From Pelagibacteraceae bacterium AG-349-L17 (GTDB lineage: Bacteria > Pseudomonadota > Alphaproteobacteria > Pelagibacterales > Pelagibacteraceae), in contig QCDC01000007.1 of NCBI GenBank assembly GCA_003278805.1, forward strand, positions 1 to 64,000: a stretch of 64,000 nucleotides of DNA, read 5' to 3'. The position numbers and the translations under genes are program-made. This document shows positions 27,687-39,728 of the stretch, one piece after another (the first letter of the stretch is position 1; each line of letters opens with the position of its first letter). Below the pieces are notes generated by a model. It was not told the DNA's origin. It saw only the letters and a program-made list of their open reading frames with translations, and ran no database searches.

Positions 27687-27720
27687 TTACAAGCCCTTTA
27701 CAAATTTAAAGGGCTTGTAA
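27687..27720 (+). terminator. Perfect 13-bp intra-operon hairpin
   Basis: TTACAAGCCCTTT (27687-27699) and AAAGGGCTTGTAA (27708-27720) form a perfect stem with an 8-base loop, between the binding-protein gene and the first permease gene. Only TTT follows, so it is either a leaky terminator or a 3'-end-protecting hairpin that raises the level of the binding-protein mRNA. Confidence 0.75.
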
Positions 27721-27737
27721 GTTTAAACCTTCACAAA

Positions 27738-28721
27738 TTGATTAAATATTTTTTTAAAAGGCTGTTTCAATCTGCTTTGGTGATGCTGGTTGTCGCCTTT
27801 GTGTCTTTCTCATTATTTAATTTTGTTGGAGATCCAATTAATAACATGGTTGGAGAGGAAACTTCTGACGAAGAAAGAGCAGAATTGAGAGAAACACTTG
27901 GTTTAATGGATCCAATTCATATACAGTTTTCAAGATTTATAGTTAATGCTTCAAAAGGTGAATTTGGAATTTCATATCAATTAAGAAGACCTGTTTCAGA
28001 ATTAATAGTTGAAAGATTGCCTGCAACTATTGAACTTGTGGTTATTTCAGCACTTATTGCACTTATAACTGGTACATTATTGGGAGTTTATACAGGCATA
28101 AATCGAAAAGGTTTTTTAAGTGATTTTGTTTTAGCCATCTCTTTATTGGGGGTTTCACTCCCCACGTTTGTAATTGGTATATTATTTATATATTTGTTTG
28201 CAGTAATCTTAGGAATATTACCTTCTTTTGGAAGAGGAGAAGTTATTGATTTAGGTTTTTGGACTACAGGTTTTTTAACAGTTTCAGGACTTAAAGCAAT
28301 TATACTTCCTTCAGTAACATTAAGTCTTTTCCAAATGACTTATATCATCAGACTTGTGCGAGCAGAGATGATGGAAATACTACAAACAGACTATATTAAA
28401 TTTGCACGTGCTCGGGGTATTAGTGAAAATAGTATTAAATATAAACATGCATTAAAAAATGGACTAATACCTGTAATAACCATTGCAGGAATAAATATAG
28501 GAACACTAATTGCGTTTTCAATCATTACTGAAACCGTTTTTCAATGGCCTGGAATGGGTTTCTTATTTATTCAAGCAGTTCAGTTCGTTGATATACCAAT
28601 AATGTCAGCTTATTTAGTATTTATAGCTTTTGTTTTCGTGATGATAAATTTTATAGTTGATATTCTTTATTATCTAATTGATCCAAGAATAAGAGTTAAA
28701 GGAGATACTGCAAGTGGATAA
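27738..28721 (+). CDS. Peptide ABC transporter permease, DppB/OppB type
   Basis: A 327-residue inner-membrane permease with about six helices. The N-terminus IKYFFKRLFQSALVMLVV and the coupling loop EILQTDYIKFARARGISENSIKYKHALKN (EAA motif) are typical. It appears to start at TTG 27738, because the next Met is inside the first membrane helix and the TTG gives the standard family N-terminus. It overlaps the second permease by 8 bases. Confidence 0.93.
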   Translation: MIKYFFKRLFQSALVMLVVAFVSFSLFNFVGDPINNMVGEETSDEERAELRETLGLMDPIHIQFSRFIVNASKGEFGISYQLRRPVSELIVERLPATIELVVISALIALITGTLLGVYTGINRKGFLSDFVLAISLLGVSLPTFVIGILFIYLFAVILGILPSFGRGEVIDLGFWTTGFLTVSGLKAIILPSVTLSLFQMTYIIRLVRAEMMEILQTDYIKFARARGISENSIKYKHALKNGLIPVITIAGINIGTLIAFSIITETVFQWPGMGFLFIQAVQFVDIPIMSAYLVFIAFVFVMINFIVDILYYLIDPRIRVKGDTASG

Positions 28722-29643
28722 CAAATCTTTAAGTACTTGGGAAAGAATTAAAGATAGTGATATTTATCATAGCTTTATTAAATCTCCTACTGCAATTGGA
28801 TCATCTACTATTTTGTTTATAATTTTTTTCTGCTCTTTCTTTGTTGAGCTAATAACACCTTACAATCCTTTTGACCCATCCTCTCTCTCACTGATGGATG
28901 CATTTACACCACCATCGTGGACAGAAGATGGTCTTGCTAAATTTATTCTAGGTACTGATGGACAAGGAAGAGATATGTTATCGACAATTTTGTATGGATG
29001 TAGGATTTCTTTAATTGTAGGTTTCTCTGCGATAATTTTTAGTTTAATCCTTGGAGTCGGATTGGGATTAACAGCTGGATTTTTTGGTGGAAAATATGAA
29101 ATGATAGTAATGAGGTTAACCGATGTTCAATTAACAGTACCAAGTATTTTGATGGCATTGTTAGTAGACGGAATAGCAAGAGGATTAATCTCAAGAGAAA
29201 TGCATGATGAAATGGCAATTTATGTTTTAATATTTGCAATCGGTATTTCAGAGTGGCCACAATTTGCAAGAGTTTCTAGAGCTGCAACTTTGGTAGAAAA
29301 AAATAAAGATTATGTTTCAGCATCAACAATAATCGGAGTTTCAAATTTAATTATTATGTTTAAGCATATTTTACCAAATATTTTAAGACCAGTTTTAGTA
29401 ATTGGAACTATTGGTTTAGCCCTTGCTATTTTAGCTGAGTCTACTTTAAGCTTTTTAGGAGTTGGTGTACCTCCAACAACACCTTCTTTAGGGACATTGA
29501 TAAGACTTGGTAATGACTTTTTATTTTCAGGAGAATGGTGGATAACTTTTTTTCCAGCAATTTTCCTAGTTATTTTAGCATTTTCAATAAATTTATTAGG
29601 GGATTGGATGAGGGACACTTTAAATCCAAAATTAAAAAAATGA
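28714..29643 (+). CDS. Peptide ABC transporter permease, DppC/OppC type
   Basis: A 309-residue partner permease. A short cytoplasmic N-terminus and the first helix are followed by a periplasmic LGTDGQGRDMLSTILYGCRISL segment, a hallmark of DppC, and by the EAA loop with EKNKDYVSASTIIGVSNLIIMFKHILPNI. The GTG at 28714 overlaps the upstream gene by 8 bases, and its stop overlaps the ATPase start in an ATGA. Confidence 0.93.
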   Translation: MDNKSLSTWERIKDSDIYHSFIKSPTAIGSSTILFIIFFCSFFVELITPYNPFDPSSLSLMDAFTPPSWTEDGLAKFILGTDGQGRDMLSTILYGCRISLIVGFSAIIFSLILGVGLGLTAGFFGGKYEMIVMRLTDVQLTVPSILMALLVDGIARGLISREMHDEMAIYVLIFAIGISEWPQFARVSRAATLVEKNKDYVSASTIIGVSNLIIMFKHILPNILRPVLVIGTIGLALAILAESTLSFLGVGVPPTTPSLGTLIRLGNDFLFSGEWWITFFPAIFLVILAFSINLLGDWMRDTLNPKLKK

Positions 29644-31322
29644 CATTTTTAAAAATAAACAATCTTAGTGTTGATTATCAAATGAGAAAAGAAACAGTTT
29701 ATGCTGCTAAGAATGTAAATATTGAGGTTAACAAAGGAGAAATTTTAGGATTAGTTGGAGAATCTGGATCAGGAAAAAGCACTTTAGGAAACGCTATTAT
29801 AAATTTAATTGATGAACCAGGTAAGGTTTCTAGTGGCTCAGTTATTTTGGGCGATCTAAACATTCATGAAAATTCTGAGAGTATTGTTAAATATAGGGGA
29901 AATAAAATTGGATTGATATTTCAAGATCCTCAAACTTCACTTAATCCAATTCTTACAGTAGGTGAACAGTTAATTGAGACAATTCAAACCCATCTTAAAT
30001 TGAGCAAAGAAGAAGCAAAAAATAAATCTATAAATTTATTAAAAGAGGTTGGTATAAAAGATGCAGAAATAAGATTTGATAATTATCCTCACCAATTCTC
30101 AGGTGGAATGAGACAGCGAGTAGTAATTTCTTTAGCTTTATGTTGCGAGCCAGAATTATTAATTGCAGATGAGCCAACAACAGCATTAGATGTATCAATT
30201 CAATCTCAGATTTTAGAACTAATTAAAAAATTAACAAAAGAAAGAAATCTTGCGGTTATCTTAATTACTCATGACATGGGAGTTATAGCTGAGACAGCTG
30301 ATCGTGTAGCAGTTATGAAAAGTGGTAATTTGGTTGAAATAGGTGAAACCAAAAAAATATTAACTAATCCACAAGAAAATTATACCAAAAGTTTAGTAAG
30401 TTCAGTTCCACCAACTAACAAAAAAATTTCAAGATTTGTGATCGTAGAAAAAGAAAACAATAATAAAAAAGAAAATAATATTAAAATATTAAATAGATGG
30501 TCAAAGAAAGAAATTATAAATCAGGATTTAGTTCAGATAAAAAATTTGAATAAAAGTTTTGATGATAATTTTTTTACGGAAAATTCCAAAAATTCTGTAA
30601 AGGCAGTTAATGATGTTTCGTTTGAAATAAAAGAGGGCGAATCTTTTGGTTTAGTAGGAGAAAGTGGGAGTGGAAAATCTACAATTGCTAAAATGATTGT
30701 AAATTTATTTAAACCTACATCTGGTGATATTTTTTTTGACAGTGTTTGTATAACAAAAATTAAACAGAAATCTGAGTTAATGAAATTTAGAAAACAAATT
30801 CAAATGATATTTCAAGATCCTTACTCTTCATTAAATGGAAGATTAAAAGTAAAAGACATAATTGCAGAACCAATTACACTTCACAATCCATCTATATCTA
30901 CTTTAGACTTAAATGATTATATTTATGATTTACTAGAATCTGTGGAATTAACTCAAAAATCTGCTGACAGATATCCACATGAATTTTCAGGAGGACAGAG
31001 ACAGAGAATATCAATTGCAAGAGCACTTGCCACACAACCAAGACTTTTAGTTTGTGACGAACCTACCTCTGCTTTGGACGTAAGTATCCAAGCTCAAATA
31101 TTAAATTTACTTAAAGATCTTCAAGAACAATTAAATTTAACAATATTGTTTATAAGTCACGACCTACCTGTTGTTAGACAAATGTGCGATAGAATTGGCG
31201 TCTTAAAAGATGGCAAATTATGTGAAGTCTCAAACACTGAAGGTTTATTTTTAAAACCAACACATGAATATACAAAGGAACTTTTAAAGTTAATGCCTAA
31301 AATTGAGTCTATTTATAATTAA
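29640..31322 (+). CDS. Fused dipeptide ABC transporter ATPase (DppD-DppF type)
   Basis: Two complete ATPase domains in one chain of about 560 residues. Domain 1: Walker A GESGSGKSTLGNA, signature FSGGMRQRV, Walker B LLIADEPTTALD. Domain 2: GESGSGKSTIAKM, FSGGQRQRI, LLVCDEPTSALD. Each domain ends with the OppD/F-type C-terminal segment. I start at ATG 29640 (MTFLKINNLSVDY), which overlaps the permease stop by 4 bases; the track's start at 29535 would add 35 residues from the wrong frame of the permease gene. The fusion guarantees a 1:1 ATPase pair. Confidence 0.94.
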   Translation: MTFLKINNLSVDYQMRKETVYAAKNVNIEVNKGEILGLVGESGSGKSTLGNAIINLIDEPGKVSSGSVILGDLNIHENSESIVKYRGNKIGLIFQDPQTSLNPILTVGEQLIETIQTHLKLSKEEAKNKSINLLKEVGIKDAEIRFDNYPHQFSGGMRQRVVISLALCCEPELLIADEPTTALDVSIQSQILELIKKLTKERNLAVILITHDMGVIAETADRVAVMKSGNLVEIGETKKILTNPQENYTKSLVSSVPPTNKKISRFVIVEKENNNKKENNIKILNRWSKKEIINQDLVQIKNLNKSFDDNFFTENSKNSVKAVNDVSFEIKEGESFGLVGESGSGKSTIAKMIVNLFKPTSGDIFFDSVCITKIKQKSELMKFRKQIQMIFQDPYSSLNGRLKVKDIIAEPITLHNPSISTLDLNDYIYDLLESVELTQKSADRYPHEFSGGQRQRISIARALATQPRLLVCDEPTSALDVSIQAQILNLLKDLQEQLNLTILFISHDLPVVRQMCDRIGVLKDGKLCEVSNTEGLFLKPTHEYTKELLKLMPKIESIYN

Positions 31323-31375
31323 TTTTCGTAAGCCTAAAATGGTCCATTAAAAAAATGATAATTTTACTAATTATT

Positions 31376-31403
31376 TTGCAATCTCTCTCATAGATTGTAT
31401 TAT
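31376..31403 (+). promoter_or_regulatory. Sigma-70-like promoter of the leuA-mre operon
   Basis: TTGCAA (31376-31381) and TATTAT (31398-31403) are 16 bases apart and end 22 bases before the leuA ATG. No leader peptide or attenuator is visible in the short leader. Pattern match only. Confidence 0.4.
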
Positions 31404-31425
31404 AGATTTTCTAAAAACTTTAGTT

Positions 31426-34031
<2,606 letters not shown>

Positions 34032-34036
34032 GAAAA

Positions 34037-34885
34037 ATGGCTACTGGCAGAGATGATTTTGTAATTGCCATTAGGTCAGCTTTTTTAAAAAAAAAAGATA
34101 AACAAAAATTTTCTTTACTAACTTTAATTGTTTTATCGATTTTTGTAATTGTTTTAAGTAATTTTAATTTTAAAGCAATACAATTTGTTAAATTAGGAAT
34201 TAATGAAGTAATTTATAGATCATCTCATATTGCTTCAATCCCAGAAAATAAATTAAAAGAAATAACTTTAAAATTCAAATCACATATGGATTTATATGAA
34301 AGTCTTCAGAAAGAACTAATTAAAATAGAAAATTCTGACCAACTTAAATTACAAAATGAGTTTTTAACTGCAGAAAATAAAAAGCTTAGAGAGTTACTTG
34401 ATGAAAGTATAAATTCACAAGAAATATTTGCCAGAGTTTTAATCGATAAAGATAGCCCATATTTAAAATCAGTAGTATTAAATAAAGGTACAAAAGATAA
34501 AGTAAAAATTGGAATGGCTGTTATTGATGATGTTTATCTAGTTGGTCAAATAATTGAAGTAAATTATACAAATTCAAGGGCATTACTATTGTCAGATCTT
34601 AATAGCAAAATACCATCCGTTTTAGAGCCAGATGATATACAAGCTGTAATTTCTGGTACAGGAAGTGATTATGGAAAAATTGAACATACTCAAGAAGAAT
34701 TTAGAGAAGATTTTAAAAATAAAGAAATTTTTGCTTACACCTCAGGTCTTGGTGGTTTGTTTAAGCCTGGTATACCAATTGGAAAAATTAACAACATATC
34801 AGAAGGAAAAATTAATTTTTTTTCTGATTTTACACAACTCAACTATGTAAAAATAGTTTCTTATAAAATAGGTGGAGAAGAATAA
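34037..34885 (+). CDS. mreC: Rod-shape-determining protein MreC
   Basis: A 282-residue bitopic protein: a basic cytoplasmic N-terminus, one membrane helix (FSLLTLIVLSIFVIVLSNF), a coiled coil (about 75-115, with NEFLTAENKKLRELLDE) and a beta-rich periplasmic part with LVGQIIEVNYTNSRALLLSDLNSKIP, as in other MreC. It bridges MreB/MreD and PBP2. It begins 5 bases after mreB and overlaps mreD by 1 base. Confidence 0.92.
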   Translation: MATGRDDFVIAIRSAFLKKKDKQKFSLLTLIVLSIFVIVLSNFNFKAIQFVKLGINEVIYRSSHIASIPENKLKEITLKFKSHMDLYESLQKELIKIENSDQLKLQNEFLTAENKKLRELLDESINSQEIFARVLIDKDSPYLKSVVLNKGTKDKVKIGMAVIDDVYLVGQIIEVNYTNSRALLLSDLNSKIPSVLEPDDIQAVISGTGSDYGKIEHTQEEFREDFKNKEIFAYTSGLGGLFKPGIPIGKINNISEGKINFFSDFTQLNYVKIVSYKIGGEE

Positions 34886-35403
34886 TGTCATCACTTAATA
34901 AAAGTCCTTTTTTAAAAATATTCTTATCCTACGTACCGTTTATAATGTTATTTTTTTCTGTATTTAATGAATTTGATTTTAATTACTTAAAACTTGATTA
35001 TTTTGCTTTTAATTTCGTTCATCTATTAATTTTCTTTTGGACTTTAAGAAATCCTGATCAATTAGGTTATCTAGCAATTTTCTTTGCAGGAATAATTAAT
35101 GACGTTGTAATAGGTATACCAGTAGGAATTAGTAGTTTTTGCTACCTTATTCTTTGCTCAGTAACAGCTTATATAAGAAATATTACTTTAACTCCAAACT
35201 TTATGAAGGACTGGATATCATTATTATTCACAATTTTATTAATTAATTCAATTCAAGTAATTATTTTGGATTTAGTCTTTTTAATTAAAGTTGATTATAC
35301 TAATTATTTGATTAACTCAGGTTTTACTTTTTTATTTTATCCAATATTTTTTTTATTTTTTAATTTTTTGAACGAAAGAATTTCATATCAAACAAATGAT
35401 TAA
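34885..35403 (+). CDS. mreD: Rod-shape-determining protein MreD
   Basis: A 172-residue integral membrane protein with about five helices and little else to recognise; MreD is poorly conserved, so position between mreC and mrdA decides the call. RNPDQLGYLAIFFAGIINDVVIGIPVGISS is the most family-like segment. It overlaps mreC by 1 base and mrdA by 8. Confidence 0.85.
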   Translation: MSSLNKSPFLKIFLSYVPFIMLFFSVFNEFDFNYLKLDYFAFNFVHLLIFFWTLRNPDQLGYLAIFFAGIINDVVIGIPVGISSFCYLILCSVTAYIRNITLTPNFMKDWISLLFTILLINSIQVIILDLVFLIKVDYTNYLINSGFTFLFYPIFFLFFNFLNERISYQTND

Positions 35404-37318
35404 ATCTAATTCAGGAATAAGAAAAACAGATGTAATTAATAGAAGGATGTTCATAATCGGAGCAGCAAAAGTAGTAGTTTTTGTTGGTATCATCGCTCGT
35501 TTATTTTCTCTTCAAATAAACGAAAATAAAAAATATTTAACACTTTCAGACAAAAATAGAATTAGAGAATGGAAACTCCCTCCAACAAGGGGAAATATTG
35601 TTGATTATTTTGGAAATGTAATTGCGGGGAATTTAAAAGTTTATCAATTACATATAATTCCAGAGCAAGTTGAGAATTTTAATTATTTATTAGTAAGATT
35701 AAAGAATCTTTTGAATCTTAGCGATAAAAAAATTGCTAAGATAAATAAATTAAAAGCAGAGCTAAAACCGTGGGATAGTATTATTGTTTCTGAAAACTTA
35801 AGCTGGAGTCAATTTGTAAAAATTAATAATTATTTATACGATCTTGTTGGTGTTAAACCAGTAATGACAATCTCTAGAAACTATCCATTTAATGATGTAT
35901 ACACACATGTTCTTGGATATGTGAGTCAACCAAATGAACAAGAAATTTTAGAAAATGAAATTATCCAAGAAAGATTTGTACCAGGAATGAAAATTGGAAA
36001 ACTGGGCTTAGAGAAAAGACTTGAAAATCATTTAATTGGAACAAATGCTATTCAAAGATACGAAGTAAATGCTTACGGCAAAAGAATTAATCAACTCGAG
36101 CATCAAAAAGGTGAGCAAGGATCAAAAATACGTTTAACTGTAGACACAGAAATACAAAAAGCTTGTGGAGAATTGTTAAATCAAAAAGCAGGATCTATAA
36201 GTGTAATGGATATCTATACTGGAGATATAATAGCAATGTATTCATCTCCATCATATAATCCAAATTTATTTTTATTCGGAATAAGTCAAGATGAGTGGCA
36301 ATTAATTAGAAATAATCCATTAAAACCACTAATAAACAAAACTCTTTCAGGTCTATACTCACCAGGTTCAACAATAAAACCTATCGTTGCGCTTTCAGCT
36401 TTAGAAAACAAAGTAATAGATACAAAGTTTAAAGTTAAATGCACAGGAAAAATGGAGTTATATGGACAAACATTTCACTGTTGGAAGGAAAAGGGACATG
36501 GTTGGGTTAGTCTGAAAAATGCAATGAAACAATCTTGTGATACATATTTTTATGAGGTTGCTAGGTTATTAGGTGTTGATAGATTAAATATTACGGCTGA
36601 AAAGTTTGGCTTAGGTAAAAAAGTTCTCGGCAATTATTTCGATAATGAAAAAAAAGGATTATTTCCAAATACTAAATGGAAAAAAAATAATCTTGGTAAA
36701 GGCTGGGTATTAGGAGAGACCTTAATAACAGGTATCGGACAAGGCTATATACAATCAACTCCTTTACAACTTTGTATGATGACTGCACAAATTGCAAATG
36801 GAGGCTTTGCTGTAAAACCGAAAATAATTGTTGATAGTAATCCAATTTCTTATGAAGATGCAAAACAATCAATGGAAAGTGGATTATTATTTGATACTGA
36901 CTCTGAGCAATTGTTAGACAAAAAGTTATTTAAAAACCAAAGAAATATTAAGATTGTTCAAGAGGCAATGTTCGCTTCGACCAATGAAAGATTTGGAACT
37001 TCTTACAAATCAAGAATTGATGACCCCAAATATCAATTTGCAGGGAAAACTGGAACAGCCCAGGTCAAGAGAATTAGTAAAAGAGAGAGGGAATTGGATT
37101 TAGAATTAGAGCAAATACCATACAAAGATAGAGATCATGCTTTGTATGTTGCTTATGGACCATATGTTAACCCGCGATATGCACTTAGTATAATTGTTGA
37201 GCATGGTGGTTCAGGAAGTAAGGCGGCGGCACCAATTGCAAAAAAATTATTTAAATTAATCATCGACAGACATGATTTAAGAAATAAACAATCTAATTTT
37301 GAGAGGATTACTGTTTAA
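35396..37318 (+). CDS. mrdA: Penicillin-binding protein 2 (peptidoglycan transpeptidase)
   Basis: A 640-residue class B PBP. One N-terminal membrane helix is followed by the pedestal domain (LPPTRGNIVDYFGNVIAGN) and the transpeptidase domain with the three active-site motifs: STIK near residue 324 in SPGSTIKP, SCD in MKQSCDTYFYEVA, and KTGT near 550 in AGKTGTAQV. It cross-links the lateral wall with RodA as the glycosyltransferase. It is coupled to mreD by an 8-base overlap and ends directly before rodA. Confidence 0.95.
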   Translation: MIKSNSGIRKTDVINRRMFIIGAAKVVVFVGIIARLFSLQINENKKYLTLSDKNRIREWKLPPTRGNIVDYFGNVIAGNLKVYQLHIIPEQVENFNYLLVRLKNLLNLSDKKIAKINKLKAELKPWDSIIVSENLSWSQFVKINNYLYDLVGVKPVMTISRNYPFNDVYTHVLGYVSQPNEQEILENEIIQERFVPGMKIGKLGLEKRLENHLIGTNAIQRYEVNAYGKRINQLEHQKGEQGSKIRLTVDTEIQKACGELLNQKAGSISVMDIYTGDIIAMYSSPSYNPNLFLFGISQDEWQLIRNNPLKPLINKTLSGLYSPGSTIKPIVALSALENKVIDTKFKVKCTGKMELYGQTFHCWKEKGHGWVSLKNAMKQSCDTYFYEVARLLGVDRLNITAEKFGLGKKVLGNYFDNEKKGLFPNTKWKKNNLGKGWVLGETLITGIGQGYIQSTPLQLCMMTAQIANGGFAVKPKIIVDSNPISYEDAKQSMESGLLFDTDSEQLLDKKLFKNQRNIKIVQEAMFASTNERFGTSYKSRIDDPKYQFAGKTGTAQVKRISKRERELDLELEQIPYKDRDHALYVAYGPYVNPRYALSIIVEHGGSGSKAAAPIAKKLFKLIIDRHDLRNKQSNFERITV

Positions 37319-38443
37319 ATGTTTCAGCACGATAGATTGAGTTATGAGATTACATTATTTCAAAAAATAAAAAACTTAGATTACATACTATTGATTTCTG
37401 TCATCCTTCTTTCTGTATTAAGTGTTTTTGTTATGTATTCTACAGATGGTGGTGAAATACTTTTTCATACAAAAAATCATTTTGTAAAACTTGCAGTTTT
37501 TTTTCCCTTAATGATTTTTGTAGCTTTCTTTAACATAAAATTTTGGCATAACTTTTCTTATATAATCTACTTTATAGTAATACTTTTATTAATTTATGTT
37601 TCATTTTTTGGAATAAAGTCCTCTGGTTCACAAAGATGGATGGATCTTTATTTATTTGTTCTGCAACCTTCAGAACTTATGAAAATAGCAATTATAATGT
37701 GTCTTGCAAAATACTTTCATAGAATAAAAATAGAAAATGTTAATTCATTTACTAGTATAACTATTGTGTTATCGATTATAATAATTCCAATAATTTTTGT
37801 AATTTCTCAACCTGATCTTGGTACATCTATATTAATTGCTTTAAGTGGATTAATTATATTGTGGTTAGGAGGCATGAAAATTAAATATTTTATATACTCA
37901 TTTATCACTTTCTTAATTTCGCTTCCATTTATAATCTCATTTCTTAAACCATATCAAAAATTAAGAATATTAACTTTTTTAGATCCAGATAGAGATCCAT
38001 TGGGTGCTGGATATCAAATTATACAGTCAAAAATAGCTATTGGTTCAGGCGGCCTTAACGGAAAAGGTTTTTTAAAAGGAACTCAGAGCTACCTAGATTT
38101 TTTACCTGAGAAACATACAGATTTTATATTCACTTTATTTTCAGAAGAGTTTGGTTTTATAGGCTCAGTTGGTCTTTTGATATTATACTCAATAATAATT
38201 TTTAGAATTTTAAGAATAGGAGCAATTTCGAGAAGTAATTTTGCTAGACTTTTTTGTTTTGGTTATGCTTTTGCAATCTTTATTTATATTGTGGTAAACT
38301 TATCTATGGTTTTGGGTCTGCTACCTATAGTTGGATCTCCATTACCTATTATGTCGTATGGAGGTTCTTCAATGTTGGCCACTATGATTGGTTTTGGCAT
38401 AGTATTAAGCGCAAAAATTAATCATAAACAAATGATTGCATAA
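37319..38443 (+). CDS. rodA: Rod-shape peptidoglycan glycosyltransferase RodA
   Basis: A 374-residue SEDS-family protein with about ten membrane helices. SSGSQRWMDLYLFVLQPSELMKIAIIM, the FLPEKHTDFIFTLFSEEFGFIGS loop with the catalytic Asp, and the C-terminal LPIVGSPLPIMSYGGSSMLATM are diagnostic for FtsW/RodA; context decides RodA. It follows mrdA with no gap, as expected for the obligatory PBP2-RodA pair. Confidence 0.95.
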   Translation: MFQHDRLSYEITLFQKIKNLDYILLISVILLSVLSVFVMYSTDGGEILFHTKNHFVKLAVFFPLMIFVAFFNIKFWHNFSYIIYFIVILLLIYVSFFGIKSSGSQRWMDLYLFVLQPSELMKIAIIMCLAKYFHRIKIENVNSFTSITIVLSIIIIPIIFVISQPDLGTSILIALSGLIILWLGGMKIKYFIYSFITFLISLPFIISFLKPYQKLRILTFLDPDRDPLGAGYQIIQSKIAIGSGGLNGKGFLKGTQSYLDFLPEKHTDFIFTLFSEEFGFIGSVGLLILYSIIIFRILRIGAISRSNFARLFCFGYAFAIFIYIVVNLSMVLGLLPIVGSPLPIMSYGGSSMLATMIGFGIVLSAKINHKQMIA

Positions 38444-38486
38444 TTTGTCACTCTGAAAATTAAATATTTACTTGTATAAGAATTTT

Positions 38487-39728
38487 ATGAACAAAAATCT
38501 TAAAGTAGGAATTGTTGGAGCAGGAATTCAAGGTGTATCTAATGCTTTGTTTCTTCAAAAAAAAGGTTTCAATGTAACTATTTTTGATAGAGATAATCCA
38601 GGGAGCCAAGCCGCCTCTTATGGTAATGCAGGTCATTTTTCACCTTATGCATCTCTTTCTTTAAACAGAACTGATGTTCTAGCAGATGTGCCTGCAATGT
38701 TGCTTAGTTCTTCAGGTCCCCTTGCTTTAAAATGGAATTATGTTCCTAAAATGATTCCATGGTTTATAAAATTTATAATGAATACTACTAAAACTAAGAT
38801 GATGCATACTGCTAAAAATATGCATCAAATTTTAGATCTAGCTTTGCCTGCATATGATGAATTATTTGAAGAGGTAGATCTGGAAGGTTTGGTAGAAAAT
38901 AAAGGAATTCTTTATATATGGAATGACAAAGATTTAAAAAGTAGAGAATTAGAAATTAAAGTAAGAGAAGAATTGGGTGTTGAACAACAATTAGTTACAA
39001 AAGCTGAAATACACGATCTTGAACCACATATAAAACCATTTTACCATGCTGGCGTATATTATCCTTATGCAAGACATGCAAGAAATCCAAAAAGAATTCT
39101 TTTAAAATTATTTGATTTATTTTTGAAAAAAGGTGGAAAATTTAACAAAGTAAATATTAAAGAAATTAGTTTTGATGAAGAAAAACCAGTTTTTAAAACT
39201 GAAACTCAAAGTTACGTTTTTGATAAAGCAGTAATAGCTTGTGGAGCTTTTTCAAAAAAATTAACAGATAATCTTGGTGAAAAAATACCTTTAGATACAG
39301 AGCGTGGTTATCATGTTCATTTTAAAAATTGCGATCATTTACTAACTAGACCTGTAATATTTTCCAACCGTGGATTTGGAATTACACCGATGGAACAAGG
39401 TTTAAGAGTTGTTGGAACTGTAGAATTTGGCGGATTAGATAATCCATTATCTAAATCAAGAGTTAAAAATTTGATAAATAATGCAAAATATATGCTTGGT
39501 GATTTACCTGAGCATGAGGATGAGTGGTTAGGATTTAGACCAACTTTACCAGATTTTTTACCTGTTATGGGGCCATCAAAAAATTACAAAAATATTTACT
39601 ATTGTTTTGGGCATCATCATTTAGGATGGACTTTAGGTCCGATTTCTGGAAAGATTGTTTCAGGGATGATTGCGAACGAAAATACAAATTTAGATTTAAA
39701 ACCTTATAGTTCGCTTAGATTTAGTTAA
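38487..39728 (+). CDS. DadA-like FAD-dependent D-amino acid oxidoreductase
   Basis: About 413 residues. The Rossmann start VGIVGAGIQGVSNALFLQKKGFNVTIFDRD binds FAD; SQAASYGNAGHFSPYASL and the C-terminal RPTLPDFLPVMGPSKNYKNIYYCFGHHHLGWTLGPISGKI match D-amino acid dehydrogenases and related glycine/sarcosine oxidases. The substrate is not certain. I use ATG 38487 instead of the track's TTG 38472, since it places the FAD strand at the usual distance. It heads a run of overlapping genes through DUF1479 that may share one catabolic purpose. Confidence 0.88.
   Translation: MNKNLKVGIVGAGIQGVSNALFLQKKGFNVTIFDRDNPGSQAASYGNAGHFSPYASLSLNRTDVLADVPAMLLSSSGPLALKWNYVPKMIPWFIKFIMNTTKTKMMHTAKNMHQILDLALPAYDELFEEVDLEGLVENKGILYIWNDKDLKSRELEIKVREELGVEQQLVTKAEIHDLEPHIKPFYHAGVYYPYARHARNPKRILLKLFDLFLKKGGKFNKVNIKEISFDEEKPVFKTETQSYVFDKAVIACGAFSKKLTDNLGEKIPLDTERGYHVHFKNCDHLLTRPVIFSNRGFGITPMEQGLRVVGTVEFGGLDNPLSKSRVKNLINNAKYMLGDLPEHEDEWLGFRPTLPDFLPVMGPSKNYKNIYYCFGHHHLGWTLGPISGKIVSGMIANENTNLDLKPYSSLRFS

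Noticed and set aside
29535-29639. N-terminal extension of the fused ATPase
   Set aside because: It lies in the wrong frame of the permease gene; the ATGA overlap start at 29640 gives the standard ATPase N-terminus.
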